Shown one piece after another: positions 1 to 8,548 of a stretch of 41,819 nt of DNA (within the stretch, counting starts at the first letter, position 1; each line of letters starts with the position of its first letter). Both the position numbers and the translations under genes were made by a program. A model generated the notes under the pieces. It did no database searches, had not been told where the DNA came from, and saw only the letters and a list, made by a program, of their open reading frames with translations. The DNA comes from Candidatus Neomarinimicrobiota bacterium (GTDB lineage: Bacteria; Fidelibacterota; Marinisomatia; Marinisomatales; TCS55). The stretch spans positions 1-41,819 of the forward strand of contig JABGTK010000006.1 in NCBI GenBank assembly GCA_018647265.1, read 5' to 3'.

Positions 1-8
1 AACATCTT

Positions 9-37
9 GCTAAACCCAATATTGCGTTTAGCGGGTT
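9..37. repeat. Inverted repeat upstream of the tyrosine recombinase
   Basis: GCTAAAC at 9-15 pairs perfectly with GTTTAGC at 26-32 across a 10-base loop. AACCC (13-17) and GGGTT (33-37) form an alternative, overlapping pairing. The element lies 39 bases before the recombinase start and at the very edge of the window, so its full extent is unknown. It could be a recombination site, the end of an upstream terminator, or chance. It does not match the RYYYAAC/GTTRRRY boxes of an integron attC site exactly. Confidence 0.35.
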
Positions 38-75
38 CAATCTTTAACTTATTATTGTGTTTTAACCGCATCATT

Positions 76-924
76 ATGCAAAAAGCCCAATTATTAGAAT
101 CCGCAAAACAAAAGCTTGTAATTCGTAATTATAGCAATCAAACTATTGCATCTTATTTGTCTGCTATAAGCCATTTTGCCAGCTGGCTCATTACAGTCAA
201 AGTTACAAAAGTAAATGATGACGTTGTTGAAAAGTATTTATATAATTTAATACATACACAATCGCGATCTATTTCTTCCATGAAGCAAACAATTGCTTCG
301 TTAAAATTTGTTTTTTCTGAAGTATTAAATAGGGACATTCCTTCTGCCTTAAACATTCGATTTCGAAAAGAAGAAAAAATTCCCGTTGTCCTCTCAGAAT
401 CGGAAGTAGCACGTATTTTGAATTCTGTGAAAAATTTAAAACATAAAACGATTTTAATGACAGTTTATTCATCGGGGATTCGTTTAAACGAACTTATTTC
501 TCTCCAAATAAAAGATATAGATTTTGATCGAAATCTCATTGTTGTTAAAATGGGAAAAGGGAAAAAGGATCGCCAGTCTGTTTTGTCGAAATCATTGAAA
601 ATGGTTTTAAAGCGCTATTTGCTAGAATATCATCCGTCACACTATTTATTCGAAGGGCAAAAAGGGGGGAAGTATAGTGCCAGTTCTGTCCAAGCGATTA
701 TGAAAAAGGCAGTGAATAAAGTTGGCATTAAAAAGCATGCAACTGTTCATACATTACGCCATAGTTTTGCGACGCATTTATTAGAAAATGGAACAGATAT
801 TCGATTTATTCAAGAATTGTTAGGGCATAAAAGATTAGAAACAACACAAATATACACACACATTTCTAAAGTGTCATTCAACCGAATTAAAAGTCCATTA
901 GATAGATTAAAAATCGATAAATAA
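76..924 (+). CDS. Tyrosine recombinase / site-specific integrase (Xer-like)
   Basis: A 282-residue tyrosine recombinase, close to the usual 290-300 of XerC/XerD-type enzymes. An N-terminal SAM-like DNA-binding domain covers roughly residues 1-95 and the catalytic domain 105-275. The catalytic set is complete: Arg136 in SGIRLNEL, Lys161-163 in GKGKKDR, His225-x-x-Arg228 in HTLRHSF, His251 in LLGHKRLETT, and the nucleophile Tyr260 in IYTH. The tail KSPLD resembles integron integrases and many phage-type integrases, but the extra IntI domain before HTLRH is absent, so I do not call it IntI. The ATG at 76 is preferred over one at 7, because the longer reading adds a hydrophobic stretch outside the fold and runs through an inverted repeat. 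It ends one base before the next gene. Its codons look more AT-rich than the neighbours', which hints at acquisition. Cellular dimer resolution or mobile-element integration are both possible. Confidence 0.88.
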   Translation: MQKAQLLESAKQKLVIRNYSNQTIASYLSAISHFASWLITVKVTKVNDDVVEKYLYNLIHTQSRSISSMKQTIASLKFVFSEVLNRDIPSALNIRFRKEEKIPVVLSESEVARILNSVKNLKHKTILMTVYSSGIRLNELISLQIKDIDFDRNLIVVKMGKGKKDRQSVLSKSLKMVLKRYLLEYHPSHYLFEGQKGGKYSASSVQAIMKKAVNKVGIKKHATVHTLRHSFATHLLENGTDIRFIQELLGHKRLETTQIYTHISKVSFNRIKSPLDRLKIDK

Positions 925-925
925 C

Positions 926-2092
926 ATGTTTGAATTCATCACCAATTATTTCGTCCCCAAGACCAAAGAATCGGCCCAAATCTACCGAACAAAAATTGGT
1001 GTCTTTGAAGGTTGGGTTTCAGTCCTCGTTAATGGAATTCTTTTTGTTATAAAATTAGCGATTGGAATTATGGTGGGCGCCGTTAGTCTCATCGCAGATG
1101 CAGTCCATACTTTGAGTGATGTTATATCATCAGGTGTGGTTATTTGGGGATTTAAACAAGCGGAAAAACCTGCAGATGTTGAACATCCTTATGGACATGG
1201 GCGGGCAGAATATATTGCCACTTTAATTATCGCTATTTTGTTGGTAGTTGCAGGAATTGAATTTATTCAAGTGGCCATTGACAGAATTAGAAATCCAGAA
1301 TTAGTATCTTCTGAATGGTGGATGGTTGTTGCTTTGGGTGTCACCATCCTTTTAAAAGAGGTAACAGCGCGATATGCAGAATTTTTATCGTCAAAGATAG
1401 CCTCGGGAACACTCCATGCCGATGCATGGCACCATCGTTCCGATGCAATTTCGAGTCTATTGGTGGTAATTGCATTGGTCGCCGGTAATTTTGGTTATCC
1501 TGCCGTAGATGGTTGGGCGGGATTGGGCGTTTCTCTATTTTTAATTTATACCGGTTATGAGATTGCCAAAGAGGCTGTGGATGATCTCATCGGTAAACCG
1601 CCTTCATCTGAAGAGGTGGAAACTATTCGCCAAATTGTTTTGGATGTGAATGGTGTATTAGGTGCCCATGATATTATTGTTCATAGTTATGGTCATGATA
1701 AATTTGTAAGCATTCATGTTGAGATTGATGCAATAAAATCCACCGGAGAAGCGCACGATATTTCAGAAGAAGTGGAGTCTCGGCTTGAAGCATCATTGGG
1801 CGTGGAACCTACCATTCATTTGGACCCAGTCCATCCCAATGATCCCCTTGTGCAGGATGTGATGAACCATTTATCCAGCATTACTTCCCAAGATGATCGG
1901 GTAACGGATTTTCACGACATCAGGGTGGTGAATACTGAAAATCACCAAGTTATTTTATTTGGGACTAATATGAAAATTGGGACAACTCAGAAGGATATTG
2001 TTGCTTGCAACCAAGGACTTGAAAAAAGTTTAAAAGAAAAATTTAATAACTATGAGGTGCAGATCAAAGTATCGCCTATGCACCGTTTTTGA
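926..2092 (+). CDS. Cation diffusion facilitator family efflux transporter
   Basis: A 388-residue inner-membrane divalent-cation/proton antiporter. It has about six transmembrane segments within residues 30-215. The metal site is two HxxxD motifs: His61-Asp65 in DAVHTLSD and His169-Asp173 in AWHHRSDA. The HxxxD form is typical of zinc-type CDF proteins, which argues for Zn (or Cd/Co) rather than Mn. HPYGHGRAEY at 87-96 is the conserved loop after TM2. A cytosolic regulatory domain follows at about 223-303. After it comes a further stretch of about 80 residues (308-388) that looks like a second copy of the same fold, making the protein longer than the usual 290-310. It starts one base after the recombinase stop, so the two are probably co-transcribed. 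It converges directly on birA, with only the stop codons between them. Family is secure, metal inferred. Confidence 0.93.
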   Translation: MFEFITNYFVPKTKESAQIYRTKIGVFEGWVSVLVNGILFVIKLAIGIMVGAVSLIADAVHTLSDVISSGVVIWGFKQAEKPADVEHPYGHGRAEYIATLIIAILLVVAGIEFIQVAIDRIRNPELVSSEWWMVVALGVTILLKEVTARYAEFLSSKIASGTLHADAWHHRSDAISSLLVVIALVAGNFGYPAVDGWAGLGVSLFLIYTGYEIAKEAVDDLIGKPPSSEEVETIRQIVLDVNGVLGAHDIIVHSYGHDKFVSIHVEIDAIKSTGEAHDISEEVESRLEASLGVEPTIHLDPVHPNDPLVQDVMNHLSSITSQDDRVTDFHDIRVVNTENHQVILFGTNMKIGTTQKDIVACNQGLEKSLKEKFNNYEVQIKVSPMHRF

Positions 2093-2860
2093 TCAGGATA
2101 TTTCGCCAGAGTAAAACCGTTTTTCTTGGCCATTTACTTCTAATACAGCCGATCCTGTTTCACCCAAAGATTTAAAAATGCCATTGATCATTTCGTCCCC
2201 GTTATGAAAGTGTACCGTTTCGTTTAAATGGCCGCAAGCAGCTTCCCAATGGGATTGGATCGTTTTAATATTTTCAGGAAGTCCATCGATTAGAGGTTCT
2301 AGCGTATTTAATATTTCTGCTAAAACCCTTTCGCGCTGGAAAAATATATTGGATTGAATATGCATAGATGTGGCGGAAGTTTGGAGTGATTGGTCAAAAT
2401 CATCCATGGTTTCATTCACATTGAGTCCGATGCCAATTACGGCTTGATTTAATTTATTCCCTTTTACTTTTGACTCACAGAGAATGCCGCCCACTTTTTT
2501 CCCGTTTAGGATAAGGTCGTTGGGCCATTTCAATTTTACATCCGTATTAAAATTCAACAGCGCTTTTTGAACGGCCAGTCCAGATAAGATAGGAAGCCAA
2601 CCGGAAAGATTCGCATTTAAATCATGAAGAAGAATGAGGGAGAAGGTGAGGCTTTTATCAGCAGCTGCAAACCATTTACGATCGGCTCGGCCTTTGCCAC
2701 TAAATTGATTGTCTGTAACAATAAGGGCACCCGACTGGGCGCCCTCAATAATAATTTCCCAAGCTTCAGAATTGGTGGATTCCAGCCGGGTATAATATTC
2801 AATCTGTTGACCAAATATCCTGGTTTTCAGGTTGGCCTGGACCAGGTTGGTAAACAACAT
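2093..2860 (-). CDS. birA: Biotin--[acetyl-CoA-carboxylase] ligase
   Basis: A 255-residue biotin protein ligase. It activates biotin as biotinyl-AMP and attaches it to the lysine of a biotin carrier protein. Diagnostic motifs are SGKGRADRKW (the biotin/ATP loop), KWPNDL, and KVGGILCE, followed by a short C-terminal SH3-like domain. There is no N-terminal helix-turn-helix, so this is a monofunctional ligase without the repressor role of E. coli BirA. It follows the LysM lipoprotein by six bases on the same strand and is probably co-transcribed with it. A likely in-window partner pathway is the carboxyltransferase at 17912-19654, although the biotin carrier and carboxylase subunits are not in this window. 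Confidence 0.94.
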   Translation of the reverse strand: MLFTNLVQANLKTRIFGQQIEYYTRLESTNSEAWEIIIEGAQSGALIVTDNQFSGKGRADRKWFAAADKSLTFSLILLHDLNANLSGWLPILSGLAVQKALLNFNTDVKLKWPNDLILNGKKVGGILCESKVKGNKLNQAVIGIGLNVNETMDDFDQSLQTSATSMHIQSNIFFQRERVLAEILNTLEPLIDGLPENIKTIQSHWEAACGHLNETVHFHNGDEMINGIFKSLGETGSAVLEVNGQEKRFYSGEIS

Positions 2861-2866
2861 GGTGTT

Positions 2867-3550
2867 TTAAGCGTTGGGGTCTAACTTTTCACGCAGTTTC
2901 AAAGTCATACCGGGATTTAATATACCGGCATTGGCTTTGATTGTTTCTTCATTATCCCAAAGAAGAATGATCCATGATTTTGCATCGCCATATTTATTCC
3001 CTGCGATATTCCAAAGATTGTCACCAGTCTGAACAGTGTATTCTGTATAAGTCGGTTCAGCTGTTTTTGCGGAGAGACGTTCCTTTTGAAGATTTAGAAA
3101 ATGATAGGGAAATATGATATTTGGGTTTTCGCCAATTTCATTTTTATTCCATGCGTAGATCTGACGCCACAGGCGAAAATCGCCATATTCTCTTTTTGCG
3201 ATTTTAATCAAAAAGTCGCCGGGCTCTATCATTTGCTTTTCCCATGCGAAATCTGGGAATAAAACTTCAGGGTCAACCTTAATTTCTTTTTTTGGTTTCT
3301 CTGAAACTATTTTTTTATCCTTATCAACATCGGCAGCAGGTCCGTGTTCCGGTATATCGGTTGAATTCGTTTCTTCAATAACTTCTGGTTTGGCAGCAAA
3401 AGTTGCTTCTTGTGGTGTTGGGAGTTCGGCACGTTTTACTTCACTAGAATTTTGTGTTGCATCTGTATCTTGGAGTTCCAGAGCCGGGGCCGTTTGTTTT
3501 CCACAGGAAACTATAAATAGGAGTGTTACGCTTGCGAGAATCTTTTTCAT
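2867..3550 (-). CDS. Lipoprotein with two LysM domains
   Basis: A 227-residue envelope protein. It has a lipoprotein signal peptide: MKK, a hydrophobic run, then the lipobox IVSC with Cys16 as the lipidated residue. An acidic, low-complexity linker (about 20-95) leads to two LysM-like modules. The first is at about 100-157 (PGDFLIKIAKREYGD) and the second at 168-222 (YTVQTGDNLWNIAGNKYGD). LysM domains bind the glycan of peptidoglycan, so the protein probably tethers the outer membrane or an envelope complex to the cell wall. No catalytic domain is visible. Both modules carry the YGD-x-x-x-W pattern common in Bacteroidetes-type LysM proteins. It is the first gene of a two-gene unit with birA. 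The linkage to biotin ligase has no obvious functional logic. Confidence 0.85.
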   Translation of the reverse strand: MKKILASVTLLFIVSCGKQTAPALELQDTDATQNSSEVKRAELPTPQEATFAAKPEVIEETNSTDIPEHGPAADVDKDKKIVSEKPKKEIKVDPEVLFPDFAWEKQMIEPGDFLIKIAKREYGDFRLWRQIYAWNKNEIGENPNIIFPYHFLNLQKERLSAKTAEPTYTEYTVQTGDNLWNIAGNKYGDAKSWIILLWDNEETIKANAGILNPGMTLKLREKLDPNA

Positions 3551-3712
3551 AATCTATGCCTTATTTTTTTAAAAAGGGATGATAACTAAGTAAGAACTTA
3601 ATAATACTTAATTAGTTTAAACATGTTCCAAATTGAAATAATATGCTTCAAAACAGTGTTTTATTTTAGATGTAAGAAAAAATATATAAAATAAAAATAA
3701 TGTTGATTTAGG

Positions 3713-5194
3713 TTAAAATTCTCCAAATTGGGATCGTAATGAATCTGCCACCTCACCTAATGTACATTCAGCGCGAATACAGTCAATAATGGCAGGCATT
3801 AAATTATTCTCAGAATTGGCTACGGATTGCAGCACAGTTAGCTTTGATTGAACGGAACCATTATCCCGATCTTCCTTAAACTTTAGGACGCCATCAATTT
3901 GATTTTTTACCGATTCTTGGTTGATTTCCTGAAGGTCAGATTCTGATTCATCATCTTCTTCAAAACTATTTACACCAACAATCTTATTGTCTTTGCTATC
4001 CACGGACTTCTGGTATTCATAGGCACTTTTACCAATCTCACTTTGAACCCATCCCGCCTTGATGGCAGAAATTGCGCCACCCATATTGTCAATTTTTTCA
4101 ATGATTGCCAAAGCTTCTTCTTCTAAATCTGATGTGAGTTTTTCTATCACTTCACTACCACCCAGTGGATCTACAAAATTTGTAACACCCGATTCATGGG
4201 CAATCACCTGTTGGGTTCGTAGGGCCAATTTCGCAGAATTGTCTGTAGGCAATGCTAATGCTTCATCAAATGCATTCGTATGTAATGATTGGGTCCCGCC
4301 CAGAACCGCGGATAAAGCTTGAATTGTAGTGCGCACCACATTATTATCTACTTGTTGCGCTGTTAGTGTGGAGCCACCGGTTTGGGTGTGAAATCGGCAT
4401 AGCATGGCTTTTTCATCTGTAGCACCAAAGCGATCTTTCATGATTTTTGCCCAAAGGCTTCGGGCAGCTCGGAATTTTGCTATTTCAGTTAGAAAATCAT
4501 TATGAGCGTTAAAAAAGAATGAAAGCCTTTTTCCAAAAGCATCTACTTTTAATCCTTTATCTATGGCAGCCTGAACGTATGCAATTCCATTGGCGATTGT
4601 GAAAGCCAGTTCTTGGGCGGCGGTGGATCCCGCTTCCCGTATGTGGTAACCAGAAATGGAAATCGTATTCCATTTAGGGACATGATCTGCGCAAAATGAA
4701 AATACATCCGTTACCAGTCGCATAGACGCTTCCGGTGGATAAATGTAAGTTCCTCGTGCGATGTATTCTTTTAATATATCATTCTGAATCGTGCCGTGAA
4801 GTTTGTCCGGGGCGACGCCATTTTTTTCTGCAGACACAATGTATAAAGCCAACATAGTTGCTGCCGTGGCATTTATGGTCATGGATGTGGACACTTGATC
4901 TAGTGGTATATCCTTAAATAATCGATCTATATCCCGGATGGAAGAAATGGGGACACCCACTTTTCCCACTTCTCCTTCTGCCATGGAATGATCTGAATCA
5001 TATCCTATTTGTGTGGGTAGGTCAAAGGCCACTGATAGTCCCGATACTCCTTGGTCTAGAAGATAACGATAGCGTTGGTTGGATTCTTCAGCAGAAGTAA
5101 ATCCAGCATATTGGCGCATGGTCCAAAGCCTATCCTGATACATATTGGGATAGATGCCACGGGTGAAGGGGAATTGACCTGCTTTATCCGCCAC
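3713..5194 (-). CDS. mcmA: Methylmalonyl-CoA mutase, catalytic (alpha) chain without B12 domain
   Basis: A 493-residue TIM-barrel chain that interconverts methylmalonyl-CoA and succinyl-CoA. [10 protein letters not shown] and [11 protein letters not shown] mark the acyl-CoA binding start. Tyr29 (RQYAGF) and Arg147 ([10 protein letters not shown]) match the two residues that select methylmalonyl-CoA in the Propionibacterium enzyme (Tyr89, Arg207). Isobutyryl-CoA mutases carry Phe and Gln there, so the substrate call is strong. The chain ends at [10 protein letters not shown], and the cobalamin-binding domain must be a separate protein outside this window. Translation starts at GTG 5194, whose G is the last base of the preceding gene's TAG stop (TAGTG), so the two genes are translationally coupled. 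The N terminus is short, but it begins exactly where conservation begins. Likely role: propionate, odd-chain or branched-chain amino acid metabolism. Confidence 0.93.
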   Translation of the reverse strand: MADKAGQFPFTRGIYPNMYQDRLWTMRQYAGFTSAEESNQRYRYLLDQGVSGLSVAFDLPTQIGYDSDHSMAEGEVGKVGVPISSIRDIDRLFKDIPLDQVSTSMTINATAATMLALYIVSAEKNGVAPDKLHGTIQNDILKEYIARGTYIYPPEASMRLVTDVFSFCADHVPKWNTISISGYHIREAGSTAAQELAFTIANGIAYVQAAIDKGLKVDAFGKRLSFFFNAHNDFLTEIAKFRAARSLWAKIMKDRFGATDEKAMLCRFHTQTGGSTLTAQQVDNNVVRTTIQALSAVLGGTQSLHTNAFDEALALPTDNSAKLALRTQQVIAHESGVTNFVDPLGGSEVIEKLTSDLEEEALAIIEKIDNMGGAISAIKAGWVQSEIGKSAYEYQKSVDSKDNKIVGVNSFEEDDESESDLQEINQESVKNQIDGVLKFKEDRDNGSVQSKLTVLQSVANSENNLMPAIIDCIRAECTLGEVADSLRSQFGEF

Positions 5195-5928
5195 TATTTC
5201 ATTCCGCGATCTTTTTTAATGTTTTGATAAGCATCATTCACTGCTTTGAATTTTTCTTCTGCCAAACTGATGAGGTCTTTACCTAAGTGTCCCACTTTAT
5301 CGGGGTGATATTTTGTAGCCATTTTCCGATAAGCTTTTTTTACGTCACTATCAGAGGCGGAAAGGTCTACTTCTAAGATGGTGTAATCAGAAAGTGTATC
5401 TCTAAAAAACATGGCCCGGATGGAATCAAAATCACCTTCATTAATATTTAGATAACGGGCGATAGTATGGATAACCTTCACTTCGTCTGGGTGGACATGA
5501 CCATCCGATTTTGAAAGTCCAAATAATACATGAATTAATTCCAATCGGCTGGGGTGATCCATAGAACGGACGATTTGCCGGCACACATCCTTGAGTGGAT
5601 AATCTTGTTTCACAATATCCTTGAACAGGGTCATAAAATCCCGAACTTGTTTTTGACTAAATTGCTTGGATAGGAATTGTTTTACATAATCCAGTTCAGA
5701 TTTCAGCATTTGTTTGTCCGCTTTCATCACAGCCGAAAACAGAACCAATAAGGATACAATAAAGTCTCCCGGTTGGGTTTGAGGATAATCACTGGATTGG
5801 TAAGCGCCCCCATAGGTGCCGCTGGCTTGTGCTGACATCCCGGCCAAAGAATAACCGATTATGGCACCAATTGGACCGCCCAAGACCCATCCCAGGCCTC
5901 CCCACAACATTTTTTTACCGACACTCAC
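5194..5928 (-). CDS. TerB-like and DnaJ-domain protein (DjlA-like co-chaperone)
   Basis: A 244-residue protein in three parts. The N terminus (about 1-35) is glycine-rich and hydrophobic ([17 protein letters not shown]) and resembles a glycine-zipper membrane segment. Residues about 50-160 form a helical TerB/DjlA-type domain with the acidic-helix pattern [17 protein letters not shown]. Residues about 178-240 form a J domain with the HPD motif in KYHPDKVGH, which stimulates DnaK ATPase. E. coli DjlA has the same order of membrane anchor, TerB-like domain and C-terminal J domain. Its stop overlaps the start of the mutase gene by one base, and this co-translation suggests linked expression, though no direct mechanistic link is known. 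A divergent 84-bp gap separates it from the plus-strand gene at 6013. Confidence 0.88.
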   Translation of the reverse strand: MSVGKKMLWGGLGWVLGGPIGAIIGYSLAGMSAQASGTYGGAYQSSDYPQTQPGDFIVSLLVLFSAVMKADKQMLKSELDYVKQFLSKQFSQKQVRDFMTLFKDIVKQDYPLKDVCRQIVRSMDHPSRLELIHVLFGLSKSDGHVHPDEVKVIHTIARYLNINEGDFDSIRAMFFRDTLSDYTILEVDLSASDSDVKKAYRKMATKYHPDKVGHLGKDLISLAEEKFKAVNDAYQNIKKDRGMK

Positions 5929-6012
5929 GTAATTTTATCCTTTCAAGAGTTGGCGAAGTTAATACTATTTTCTTTGTCTTAAGAAAGCAGAAGAATCCAA
6001 AGTAAACGAATT

Positions 6013-6564
6013 ATGGAAGTTTCAAAGAAAACAAAAGCAGCCCTTTGGTGGCATCGACTACGGAAAAAAAATAATTATGGGACCGATACCTTTTCATTGT
6101 CTCCTAACGGGAGGGGTGTCTACAGGTTCCTGATTATTCTCCCGGAACATACTACCCAATCAGAATTGGCAAAACGATTTGTCTTTTCCATGCGTAATGC
6201 TCTAGGTCCAAAGGATATTAATAAAGTACAGATTCTTGGCCCTGCTCATGTTGGTAATCTATTAAACTTAGAAGATTTTCGTGATTTTATATTATATACA
6301 GAGGCAGATCTAAATCGTTGGGGCCTCCCGGGAAAAAAGTTGAATTGGGCTTGCCAGCGAATCCAAGCGGATGCAGTTTTGGATTTGAATCAGGATTTTG
6401 CGCCTGTTTCCGCGACGATTTGTTCCGAGGTGAATGCACCATTAAAAGTGGGTTTTTATAGTGAAGAGGGAGAGGATTATTTTAATGTAATGATTCGTCG
6501 CCATGGAAGCGACTTGATGGAAAGTGGTTTTAAGGAAATATTTCAAATAATGGGAATACGATGA
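6013..6564 (+). CDS. DUF6913-like protein
   Basis: A 183-residue cytosolic protein without signal peptide or membrane segment. The layout recalls small Bacteroidetes proteins of the DUF6913 type. A basic N-terminal helix (KTKAALWWHRLRKKNN) is followed by an alpha/beta domain whose second half reads DAVLDLNQDFAPVSATICSE then APLKVGFYSEEGEDYFNVMI. The latter is the pattern by which that family recalls the N-terminal fold of heptosyltransferases. I recognise the pattern by eye only. No enzymatic activity is established for the family and no catalytic residues can be named. Its stop overlaps the next gene by four bases (ATGA), so it is coupled to a nucleotidyltransferase-like protein. That makes a role in sugar or cell-envelope metabolism plausible but unproven. 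Confidence 0.6.
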   Translation: MEVSKKTKAALWWHRLRKKNNYGTDTFSLSPNGRGVYRFLIILPEHTTQSELAKRFVFSMRNALGPKDINKVQILGPAHVGNLLNLEDFRDFILYTEADLNRWGLPGKKLNWACQRIQADAVLDLNQDFAPVSATICSEVNAPLKVGFYSEEGEDYFNVMIRRHGSDLMESGFKEIFQIMGIR

Positions 6565-7754
6565 ATATATATGTTTACGAAGATCAATCGGCATTGAATT
6601 TTGATCCGATTTCACTTACAAGGGCATCATTTGATATTCGGATTGGGGCTGAAACTTTCTTGGAGCGAATTCAGTCCATTTTTCCAGATGAAAAGATTTC
6701 TTTATTCGTAAGAGACGAATTAAAGGATGTAACCGCAGAGAGACACCCCGGTTTAGCTGTCAATCCAAATTCTGTTGAAGATGGCTTATGGCTTTTGGGA
6801 AATGTGATATGGGATGAAACTGCTGCAAGCTTATTCCAAAAAGAGGATATAGTATTTTATTCAAATCAAAATATCATCGGTGCAAATCTTTCAAAAAATG
6901 ATGGAAATAAATGGATCAAAATGGGTGGACCAAATAAGACTGAACCACCTTTAGAAAATAAAATAGAGTTTGAAGCAGCTCATTGTCAATATCTTTGGAA
7001 TATTTTGGGGCAGATTTCACAAACAATTTTTTCTGAGTCTCAGCAATTTCAAAATAAATTTAATGCGTCAAAATATCCCAATGCTGTTTTCATGAATGAA
7101 GAACAGGTATTTGTTGGGGATGCCACGATTCAACCTACGACATTGATTAATGCTGAAAATGGACCGGTAATAATTGATGATGGCGTATTGATTTATGGCC
7201 AAACTTATTTAGAGGGGCCATTATATGTTGGTCCCGGTTCCGTGATTAAACCATTTACCCAACTTAAAAATTCAATAATTGGTCCAGAATGTAAAATCGG
7301 TGGTGAGGTAGATACTGTTATTATTCAAGGGTTTACCAACAAGGTTCACGATGGACATCTAGGTGATTCCTTTTTGGGTGAGTGGGTAAACCTTGGTGCC
7401 GGAACCCAAAATAGTAATCTAAAAAATAATTATGCTTCGGTTAAAGTCCAGGTAAATGATAAAAGTGTAGATACAAAATCATTACACATTGGCTGCTTTA
7501 TGGGAGACCATGTAAAAACAGCAATCGGTACCGTTATAAATACAGGAACCTTAATTGGGCCGGGAGCCATGATTGCGACAGATGGCTTTCCACCGAAGAC
7601 GATTCGACCATTTACATGGTACGTAAATGGTAAACATCGAAAAGTAATGCTTGACAAATTCATTGAAACTGCATATCATGTAAAAGAAAGAAGGGGTCAA
7701 GAGCTCACAAATGGTGAAAAAACATTGCTTAAAAAAATGCAAAATAAGCGATGA
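6561..7754 (+). CDS. GlmU-like putative sugar nucleotidyltransferase with left-handed beta-helix
   Basis: A 397-residue protein of the GlmU-like family found in Bacteroidetes and relatives. The N-terminal third begins IYVYEDQSALNFDPISLTRASFDIRIG and is a divergent nucleotidyltransferase domain. It lacks the classic GxGTRM loop of GlmU, so catalytic competence is uncertain. From about residue 185 to 340 there are hexapeptide-type repeats forming a left-handed beta-helix (GPVIIDDGVLIYGQTYLEGPLYVGPGSVIKP split over several turns), as in acetyltransferases. The segment FLGEWVNLGAGTQNSNLKNNY resembles the GlmU acetyl-CoA binding turn. It probably handles a hexose-1-phosphate or its amino derivative for envelope precursors. 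It is coupled to the preceding gene by an ATGA overlap. The true GlmU may lie elsewhere. Confidence 0.8.
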   Translation: MNIYVYEDQSALNFDPISLTRASFDIRIGAETFLERIQSIFPDEKISLFVRDELKDVTAERHPGLAVNPNSVEDGLWLLGNVIWDETAASLFQKEDIVFYSNQNIIGANLSKNDGNKWIKMGGPNKTEPPLENKIEFEAAHCQYLWNILGQISQTIFSESQQFQNKFNASKYPNAVFMNEEQVFVGDATIQPTTLINAENGPVIIDDGVLIYGQTYLEGPLYVGPGSVIKPFTQLKNSIIGPECKIGGEVDTVIIQGFTNKVHDGHLGDSFLGEWVNLGAGTQNSNLKNNYASVKVQVNDKSVDTKSLHIGCFMGDHVKTAIGTVINTGTLIGPGAMIATDGFPPKTIRPFTWYVNGKHRKVMLDKFIETAYHVKERRGQELTNGEKTLLKKMQNKR

Positions 7755-7817
7755 ATAATTGTTGCTGAGTGAATTGACTCCGATTATATTCGTGTCCCAT
7801 TTTAGAGGAAAAAATTC

Positions 7818-8225
7818 ATGTTAGAAGGCATAATCTGCCCTGTATGCGAAGCCACTTTGGATGAAGTGGATATTAAAGAATCACTGGTTTGCAAAAATTG
7901 TAAAACAGATTTAAAAGATAGAAAATTTCTGGACTTCCTAGAATTTCTCATGACCAATGGCATGGTAGAAGACTTGGATTTCTTTGATCAAAAGGTTTAC
8001 AGTGAAGATGTAGAACGTCTTGAACCGGATGATGAAGAAGATGTTGATCCTGCTCAATTTGAGAAGAAAAAAGATATTTTCAGTTTATACGAAGGCGAAA
8101 TAGAAATGTATAAACAAAAGGCCGAAGATGAAGAAATAAAAGGCTATGAAGATTTTGAAGGTATCGAAGAAGAGTGGGAAGATTTCAACCAGCGAGATTT
8201 CAAAGGATCAACCAAAAGTTCATAA
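7818..8225 (+). CDS. Zinc-ribbon protein with long acidic tail, unknown function
   Basis: A 135-residue protein I do not recognise. The N terminus carries a four-cysteine zinc ribbon: Cys7-x-x-Cys10 and Cys25-x-x-Cys28 (CPVC and CKNC). From about residue 45 on, the chain is very acidic, rich in Glu and Asp with interspersed Lys, and predicted helical (EDVERLEPDDEEDVDPAQF and following). Such a ribbon with an acidic tail is seen in proteins that contact RNA polymerase, ribosomes or other nucleic-acid complexes, but nothing here fixes the partner. A good Shine-Dalgarno (GAGG) sits about nine bases before the ATG. It ends two bases before the DUF3467 gene, so the two form a compact unit. Confidence 0.7.
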   Translation: MLEGIICPVCEATLDEVDIKESLVCKNCKTDLKDRKFLDFLEFLMTNGMVEDLDFFDQKVYSEDVERLEPDDEEDVDPAQFEKKKDIFSLYEGEIEMYKQKAEDEEIKGYEDFEGIEEEWEDFNQRDFKGSTKSS

Positions 8226-8227
8226 TC

Positions 8228-8548
8228 ATGGAAGATAATAAGAATATTCAGCAAATTAATATTGAACTCTCTCAGGAAGTGAGTGAAGGAGAATATGCTA
8301 ATTTTGTGGTGGTTACCCATTCACCGGCAGAATTTGTCATGGATTTTACTAAGATTCTTCCCGGCGTCACTAAGGCGCGGGTTCATTCTCGGGTGATAAT
8401 GGCGCCCCAACATGCCAAAGCATTTTTAGCGGCATTGGGTGATAATATTAATAAGTTTGAACAGAAAAATGGTGAAATTACACCACCGGCCAATAATGGA
8501 TTTGGTGAATATCCAATCACCCCCCCAGAAGGATCACTACCTAATTAG
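8228..8548 (+). CDS. DUF3467 family protein
   Basis: A 106-residue small protein of the DUF3467 family, common in Bacteroidetes and relatives and of unknown function. The family signature is visible. INIELSQEVSEGEYANFV leads into THSPAEFVMDF, then PGVTKARVHSRVIMAPQHAK, then a helix ending in NINKFEQKNGEI. The start is ATG 8228. An in-frame ATG at 8174 would place 18 extra residues inside the preceding gene and lies outside the conserved region. The C terminus is proline-rich. It follows the zinc-ribbon protein by two bases and its stop overlaps the convergent PAP2 gene by four bases. Confidence 0.85.
   Translation: MEDNKNIQQINIELSQEVSEGEYANFVVVTHSPAEFVMDFTKILPGVTKARVHSRVIMAPQHAKAFLAALGDNINKFEQKNGEITPPANNGFGEYPITPPEGSLPN

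Noticed and set aside
1-40. Integron attC/attI site
   Set aside because: The core boxes do not match the RYYYAAC/GTTRRRY consensus, and the neighbouring recombinase lacks the IntI-specific domain.
7-75. N-terminal extension of the tyrosine recombinase
   Set aside because: An in-frame ATG at 7 exists, but the added residues are hydrophobic, run through an inverted repeat and lie outside the conserved fold. ATG 76 fits the family length.
3713-5194. Isobutyryl-CoA or ethylmalonyl-CoA mutase
   Set aside because: Tyr29 and Arg147 are the methylmalonyl-CoA-selecting residues; isobutyryl-CoA mutases have Phe and Gln.
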